Part shown: one piece after another, positions 60,069 to 64,000 of the stretch
Position numbering within the stretch: position 1 is the stretch's first letter
Layout: each line of letters starts with the position of its first letter
Source of the DNA: CAVUMR01 sp963742715
GTDB taxonomy: Bacteria; Actinomycetota; Actinomycetes; Mycobacteriales; Micromonosporaceae
Length of the DNA stretch: 64,000 nucleotides
Direction of reading: 5' to 3'
Assembly (NCBI GenBank): GCA_963742715.1
Contig: CAVUMR010000003.1
Coordinates: 1,364,001-1,428,000 of the forward strand
The notes under the pieces: generated by a model
Database searches by the model: none
Told to the model about the DNA's origin: nothing
Seen by the model: the letters and a program-made list of their open reading frames with translations, nothing else
Program-made: the position numbers and the translations under genes

Positions 60069-61027
60069 CAGTCGGTCAGGCTGCGGCCGGTGAGGTGCAG
60101 GAACACGTCCTCGAGGCTGCCGCGGCGGACCAGGCTCGACTCATACCGCACGTCGCGGTCGGCCAGTACCGCCAGCAGCTTCTCGGCGTCGTCGGAGTGG
60201 GCCAGCAGCCGGTCCGGCAGCGGCTCGGTGTGTACGCCGAGCTCGGCCAGCCGCTCGGCCACCTGGTCCTGCTCACCGGGGTACAGCCGCAGCTCCAGCA
60301 CCTCCCGCGGGGAGTACCGGGCGAGCAGCTCGCGCGGCGTGCCCTCGGCCACCGCGACCCCCTTGTCGATGACGATGAGCCGGTCGCACAACTGCTCGGC
60401 CTCGTGCATGTAGTGGGTCGTGATCACCAGCGTCACGCCGGACCGCTTGAGGTGGAACAGCTTCTCCCAGAGCAGGTGCCGGGCCTGGGTGTCCAGGCCG
60501 GTCGTCGGCTCGTCCAGCAGTACCAGCTCGGGGTCGTTGACCAGGCCGCGGGCGATGGTCAGGCGGCGCTTCATGCCGCCGGACAGCGAGTCCACGTCCG
60601 CCTTGGCCCGGTCGGCGAGCTGGACGAAGTCGAGCAGCTCGGCGATCTTGCGCCGGATGTGCGCCCGCGGCAGGGCGAAGTAGCTCGCGTACACGTAGAG
60701 GTTCTGCTCGACGCTCAGCTCGGCGTCGAGGTTGTCCTCCTGCGGCACGATGCCCAGCCGGGACCGGATCCGCGGCCCCTCGTCGTCCGGGTCCAACCCC
60801 AGCACCGACAGCGTGCCGCTGGTACGGGGCGAGACGCAGCCGACCATCCGCATGATCGACGACTTGCCGGCGCCGTTCGGTCCGAGGACGCCGACCACCT
60901 CACCGCGGGTGATGGTGAAGTCGATCGAGCGGACCGCCTCGTTGCTGCCGTAGTGCTTGGTGAGCCCTACCGCGCGGACGACCTCGCCGTCGGTCGCGGA
61001 GTCCTGGTCGGGGGTCGGCACCGGCAT
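60068..61027 (-). CDS. ABC transporter ATPase, NodI/DrrA type
   Basis: 319 residues from ATG 61027, overlapping the folE stop by one base. Walker A GPNGAGKSS near 48, signature SLSGGMKRRL near 148 and Walker B LVLLDEPTTGLD near 168 are complete. The C-terminal 90 residues (LELRLYPGEQDQVAERL...) are the DrrA/NodI-type extension. It drives export through the two adjacent permeases. Confidence 0.93.
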   Translation of the reverse strand: MPVPTPDQDSATDGEVVRAVGLTKHYGSNEAVRSIDFTITRGEVVGVLGPNGAGKSSIMRMVGCVSPRTSGTLSVLGLDPDDEGPRIRSRLGIVPQEDNLDAELSVEQNLYVYASYFALPRAHIRRKIAELLDFVQLADRAKADVDSLSGGMKRRLTIARGLVNDPELVLLDEPTTGLDTQARHLLWEKLFHLKRSGVTLVITTHYMHEAEQLCDRLIVIDKGVAVAEGTPRELLARYSPREVLELRLYPGEQDQVAERLAELGVHTEPLPDRLLAHSDDAEKLLAVLADRDVRYESSLVRRGSLEDVFLHLTGRSLTD

Positions 61028-61722
61028 CACCGGCCCGCCGGGGTCGTGACCGGCCCGGCCAGCAGGTGGAAGTCCGCCCGGTACCGGGGGTCGTCCTCCA
61101 GTACGCCGCGGTACGCCGAGGTGACCGTGGTGGCGGTACCGGCGAGCGCGCCGCGCAGGGTCATGCAGGTGTGTTCCGCAGTCATCAGTACGCCCACTCC
61201 TCGCGGTTGCAGCTTGCGCTCCAACCATTCCACGATCTGCATCGTCAGCCGCTCCTGCCGTTGCGGGCGCCGGGAGAACAGCTCCACCGCGCGGGCGAGC
61301 TTGGACAGGCCCACCACGTCCGCGCCGGGGATGTAGCCGACGTGGGCGGTACCGACGAACGGCATGAAGTGGTGCTCGCACACCGACTGGAACGGGATCC
61401 CGCGTACCAGCACCAGCTCCGCGTACCGCTCCTGGTTCGGAAACACGGTCGGGGTGAACTCGCGCGGGGAGAAGAACTCGACGTACGCCTGCACCATCCG
61501 GCGCGGGGTGTTGCGCATGATCTCCTCGTGCGCGCCCATGCCGAACGCGCTGAGCAGCGCGCGCATCGCGTGCTCGGCGGCCGCCACGTCGATCCGGGGC
61601 GGCGGCGCGTCGGTGTCCTGGTGCTCGGGTTCGGCGGGCGCCGGTACCTGGGCCAGCCCCACCCGCCGGCCGTCCGGCCGGTCCCCGTTCTTCGGCACCG
61701 TCTCGACCTGCTCGCCCGGCAT
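61027..61722 (-). CDS. folE: GTP cyclohydrolase I
   Basis: 231 residues from ATG 61722 with GAGGGTG upstream; TTG 61752, 11 nt after queD with GGAG, is an equally plausible start. Zinc and catalytic motifs SVCEHHFMPFVGTAHVGYIP and AEHTCMTLRG are intact, and VVGLSKLARAVELFSRRPQRQERL is the family core. It converts GTP to dihydroneopterin triphosphate, the first step of folate or of preQ0/7-deazapurine formation. Its place beside queD favours the latter. Confidence 0.93.
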   Translation of the reverse strand: MPGEQVETVPKNGDRPDGRRVGLAQVPAPAEPEHQDTDAPPPRIDVAAAEHAMRALLSAFGMGAHEEIMRNTPRRMVQAYVEFFSPREFTPTVFPNQERYAELVLVRGIPFQSVCEHHFMPFVGTAHVGYIPGADVVGLSKLARAVELFSRRPQRQERLTMQIVEWLERKLQPRGVGVLMTAEHTCMTLRGALAGTATTVTSAYRGVLEDDPRYRADFHLLAGPVTTPAGR

Positions 61723-61763
61723 ACCGTCACCCTCGTTCGCTCGCGTGAACAAATCGGCTCTCC

Positions 61764-62120
61764 TCACTTGCCCCGGAAAGTGCACGAGGTGGTGCAGGTT
61801 TCGTGCACCGTGATCGCGCTCAGTACCGGCAGGTCGGCGTACACCCGGTCCCACAGCCACTGCGCCAGCACCTCGCTGGTCGGGTTGTCCAGGCCGGGGA
61901 TCTCGTTGAGGTAGATGTGGTCCAGGCGCGCGATGACCGGGCCGACCACCGTGCTGATGTCGCCGTAGTCGACGACCCAGCCGGCGTCCGGCTGCACCTC
62001 GCCGTCGACGTGCACGGTCACCCGGTACGAGTGGCCGTGCAGCCGCCCGCACTTGTGCCCGTCGGGCACCCGCGGCAGCCGGTGGGCCGCCTCGAACCGG
62101 TACTCCTTCTGCAACTCCAC
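61764..62120 (-). CDS. queD: 6-carboxy-5,6,7,8-tetrahydropterin synthase
   Basis: 118 residues from GTG 62120. Zinc ligands H13, H28 and H30 and catalytic C24 are present (KCGRLHGHSY), followed by DYGDIS, LDHIYLNEIPGLDNPTSE and a C-terminal VHETCTTSCTF with the family Glu. Converts dihydroneopterin triphosphate to carboxytetrahydropterin, second step to preQ0. Translated just before folE. Confidence 0.93.
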   Translation of the reverse strand: MELQKEYRFEAAHRLPRVPDGHKCGRLHGHSYRVTVHVDGEVQPDAGWVVDYGDISTVVGPVIARLDHIYLNEIPGLDNPTSEVLAQWLWDRVYADLPVLSAITVHETCTTSCTFRGK

Positions 62121-62154
62121 GTCTCAGCCCCCAGGTTCGCTGTCGGGATCGGGG

Positions 62155-63849
62155 TCAGCTCGGCCGGTCGACCACGAACGGGCCGATCGCCAGCGTGTCC
62201 AGTTTCAGGTCGGCGAAGGTCCGTACCGCGTCGGCGGGACTGCCCACGATCGGCTCGTCCCGGCCGTTGAACGAGGTGTTCAGCAGCGCGCCGTGTACAC
62301 CGGCCTGCGCCACCACCCGGTGGTACAGCGGATGGCTCGCCGCGGACACGGTCTGCGGCCGGGTGGTGCCGTCCTCGTGCGTCACCGCACCCAGCTCGCC
62401 GCGTACCTCCGGGGTGACCTCGGTGGTGACGATCATGAACGGCAGCCGCAGGTCGGTACCGAACAGCGCGGGCGCGGCCTCCTCGGTCACGCTCGGCGCC
62501 AGCGGCCGCCACCGCTCCCGCCGCTTCGCCTCCAGGTTCACCCGGTCCCGCACCCGCACCGGGTGCGGCAGCGCGAGCAGGCTGCGGCTGCCCAGCGCCC
62601 GCGGCCCGACCTCGGCCCGGCCCTGGAACCAGCCGACCAGGTGGCCGGCGCGGATCCGGCCGGCGACGTCGTCGGCCAGGTCGACTGGCTCGGTGTACCG
62701 CAGGCCGGCGGCGTCCAGCGTGCGGCGGATCTCGTCCGGCCGGTACGACGGACCGAACGCGATCGAGGTGTCCAGCGGCCGCACCGCGTCCCCACCGTCG
62801 GCGGCGACCCGGGCCGCGGCGCCCAGCGCGACTCCCGCGTCGCCGGCGACGGGCTGTACGAACATGCGGTCCAGCCCGGGGAGCCGGCGCAGCTTGCCGT
62901 TGAGCGTGGCGTTGTACGCAACCCCGCCGGCCAGTACCAGCACCCGCTCGCCGGTAGCGGCCAGCAGCCCGGCCGCCATCCGGCTGATCGCCTCCTCCAG
63001 TACCGCCTGCACGGTGGCCGCGGCATCCCGGTACTCGAAGCAGTCCACCGCCGGTACCGCCCGGGAGGCGCCGGTCCGCGGGTCGGTGACCCGATCCACC
63101 CGGTTCACCGGTCGGCCGAACGCCTCGACGAACCGGGGCAGCCAGGCGTCCAGTACCGGCTGCTGCTCGTCCGGGTACCCGCCGCGGATGTAGCTCTCCT
63201 TGACGCCGGGCAGCTCGTACCCGCCGGGGGTGTAGTCGAGGTACCGGTCCAGCACGTCCAGCGGCCGGCCGTACGCGGCGAGCCCCATCAGCTTGCCGGC
63301 GTCGGTGGTGCGCATCCCCACGTACGTACACGCGGCCTCGTAGAGGTACCCGAGGGACCAGCCGACCGGATAGCTGTGCAGCAACCGCAGCTGCCCGTTC
63401 ACCCCGTGGTACAGCGAGGCACTGGCGTCCTCGCCCTGCCCGTCGATCACCAGCACGGCCGCGCTCGGCTCGCCGCAGAGCAGGTACGCGCTCGCGGCGT
63501 GCGCGACGTGATGGTCGACGTACTCCAGCGGTGGGTTCGTCCGGCGCGGGAACCGCTCGGTCGGGAGCAGGTGGTCCAGCCCGGCCCGGATCGTCGCGTC
63601 GTCGCAGCTACGCGCCGCGTAGAGCCACGGCATGTTCCAGCCGAACGCGACCGCGTCCAGGTCGTCGAGGCCCAGTCCGGCCTCGGCCAGGCAGTACGTC
63701 GCCGACTCCTCCGGCCGGGCGTCGAAGCCGTGCTTGCGCCGGCTGAAGCGCTCCTCCTCGGCGTACGCCACGATCTCGCCGTCCACGAGCAGGCAGGCGG
63801 ACGCGTCGTGGGTACGCGCGCCCCAGCCGTTCAGCCCGAGCACCCGCAT
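62155..63849 (-). CDS. NodU/CmcH/TobZ-family O-carbamoyltransferase
   Basis: 564 residues from ATG 63849 with GAGGTG upstream. The N-terminal Kae1-like part includes LGLNGWGARTHDASACLLVDG, YVDHHVAHAASAYLL (iron/metal His pair) and DGQGEDASASLYHG. The C-terminal YrdC-like half has FQGRAEVGPRALGSRSLLALP and LLNTSFNGRDEPIV. Such enzymes make carbamoyl-AMP from carbamoyl phosphate and ATP and carbamoylate a hydroxyl of a natural product. It lies between queE and queD. Confidence 0.92.
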   Translation of the reverse strand: MRVLGLNGWGARTHDASACLLVDGEIVAYAEEERFSRRKHGFDARPEESATYCLAEAGLGLDDLDAVAFGWNMPWLYAARSCDDATIRAGLDHLLPTERFPRRTNPPLEYVDHHVAHAASAYLLCGEPSAAVLVIDGQGEDASASLYHGVNGQLRLLHSYPVGWSLGYLYEAACTYVGMRTTDAGKLMGLAAYGRPLDVLDRYLDYTPGGYELPGVKESYIRGGYPDEQQPVLDAWLPRFVEAFGRPVNRVDRVTDPRTGASRAVPAVDCFEYRDAAATVQAVLEEAISRMAAGLLAATGERVLVLAGGVAYNATLNGKLRRLPGLDRMFVQPVAGDAGVALGAAARVAADGGDAVRPLDTSIAFGPSYRPDEIRRTLDAAGLRYTEPVDLADDVAGRIRAGHLVGWFQGRAEVGPRALGSRSLLALPHPVRVRDRVNLEAKRRERWRPLAPSVTEEAAPALFGTDLRLPFMIVTTEVTPEVRGELGAVTHEDGTTRPQTVSAASHPLYHRVVAQAGVHGALLNTSFNGRDEPIVGSPADAVRTFADLKLDTLAIGPFVVDRPS

Positions 63850-63919
63850 GCGGGTCACCTCGCTTCCTGTCCACACCGCGGCGGCCCGCGGCGGATCCGT
63901 TGGTGGGCCGGTGCCGTAC

Positions 63920-64000
63920 TCACACGCCCCGCCGGTCGCCCCAGAGCAGGACATGCAGCCGGGTGCTGAGATTCCAGCCGCGGGCCAGCGCGGCATCGCT
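63920..64000 (-). CDS. queE: C-terminal end of a probable 7-carboxy-7-deazaguanine synthase (5' part outside window)
   Basis: The minus strand is open from the window edge to a TGA at 63920, giving 26 residues ending TRLHVLLWGDRRGV. This end (LH-x-LLWG-x-xRG) is typical of QueE radical-SAM proteins, and the neighbours queD and folE support it. Only the last 26 residues are visible, so the call is tentative. Confidence 0.6.
   Translation of the reverse strand, partial: SDAALARGWNLSTRLHVLLWGDRRGV

Overview
This window is high-GC DNA with dense genes, frequent GTG starts and many 1-4 base gene overlaps. It carries a SARP regulator, an ECF sigma factor, an FtsK-like locus and part of a probable secondary-metabolite cluster. 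Together these point to a filamentous actinomycete. The abundance of GGTAC-type tetramers and the gene families suggest Micromonosporaceae (for example an Actinocatenispora relative), but that placement is a guess from composition and not a computed result.

Layout. 1-4405: a truncated AfsR/SARP regulator and a DHA2-type MFS exporter. 4662-10336: a compact locus built around an FtsK/SpoIIIE-like ATPase, a three-helix membrane protein and small helical proteins, at least three of which are paralogues, with a tiny membrane-anchored CxxC protein. 10563-18890: an NsdA-like regulator, AlkB, a GntR(YtrA)-ABC exporter operon, a TetR-FAD monooxygenase pair, a secreted protein and a SnoaL-type ECF sigma factor. 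18914-22995: a translationally coupled acyl-CoA dehydrogenase pair divergent from an acyl-CoA ligase. 23161-25191: a secreted GH20 hexosaminidase with a PKD-like domain. 25503-31403: a promoter-like site, seven 22-bp tandem repeats, a 25-residue peptide gene, a 32-bp perfect palindrome, a TPR protein and a fused two-half ABC exporter. I read this as a possible undescribed RiPP-like or signalling-peptide cassette. 31472-36660: a LacI regulator, an SsuABC-type sulfonate importer and a P1 (DmpA) peptidase. 36801-38155: two proteins sharing a GGGAYVEG...EFVGRDK N-terminal motif and a divergent unknown gene. 38231-40433: a methyltransferase overlapping a MASE4-GGDEF diguanylate cyclase. 40492-42915: small secreted proteins, including an intact and a 5'-truncated I36-like inhibitor gene, and tRNA-Ser(CGA). 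43245-45659: DeoD, a 700-bp non-coding zone of tandem and nested inverted repeats, then TadA with its associated protein. 46028-57261: mostly housekeeping genes (prephenate dehydrogenase, MtnA, PHP protein, DUF885, DUF1684, a BrnT/BrnA-like pair, L-2-hydroxyglutarate oxidase, a cysteine desulfurase-like protein, CutA). 57275-64000: a single minus-strand operon reading queE (end only), carbamoyltransferase, queD, folE, ABC ATPase, two ABC-2 permeases and an SbnA-like PLP enzyme. I read it as one side of a 7-deazapurine (preQ0-derived) natural-product cluster cut by the window edge.

Most promising for novelty: the FtsK/helical-hairpin locus, the peptide-TPR-ABC cassette, the preQ0-type cluster with its SbnA-like enzyme and carbamoyltransferase, and the structured repeat zone downstream of deoD.
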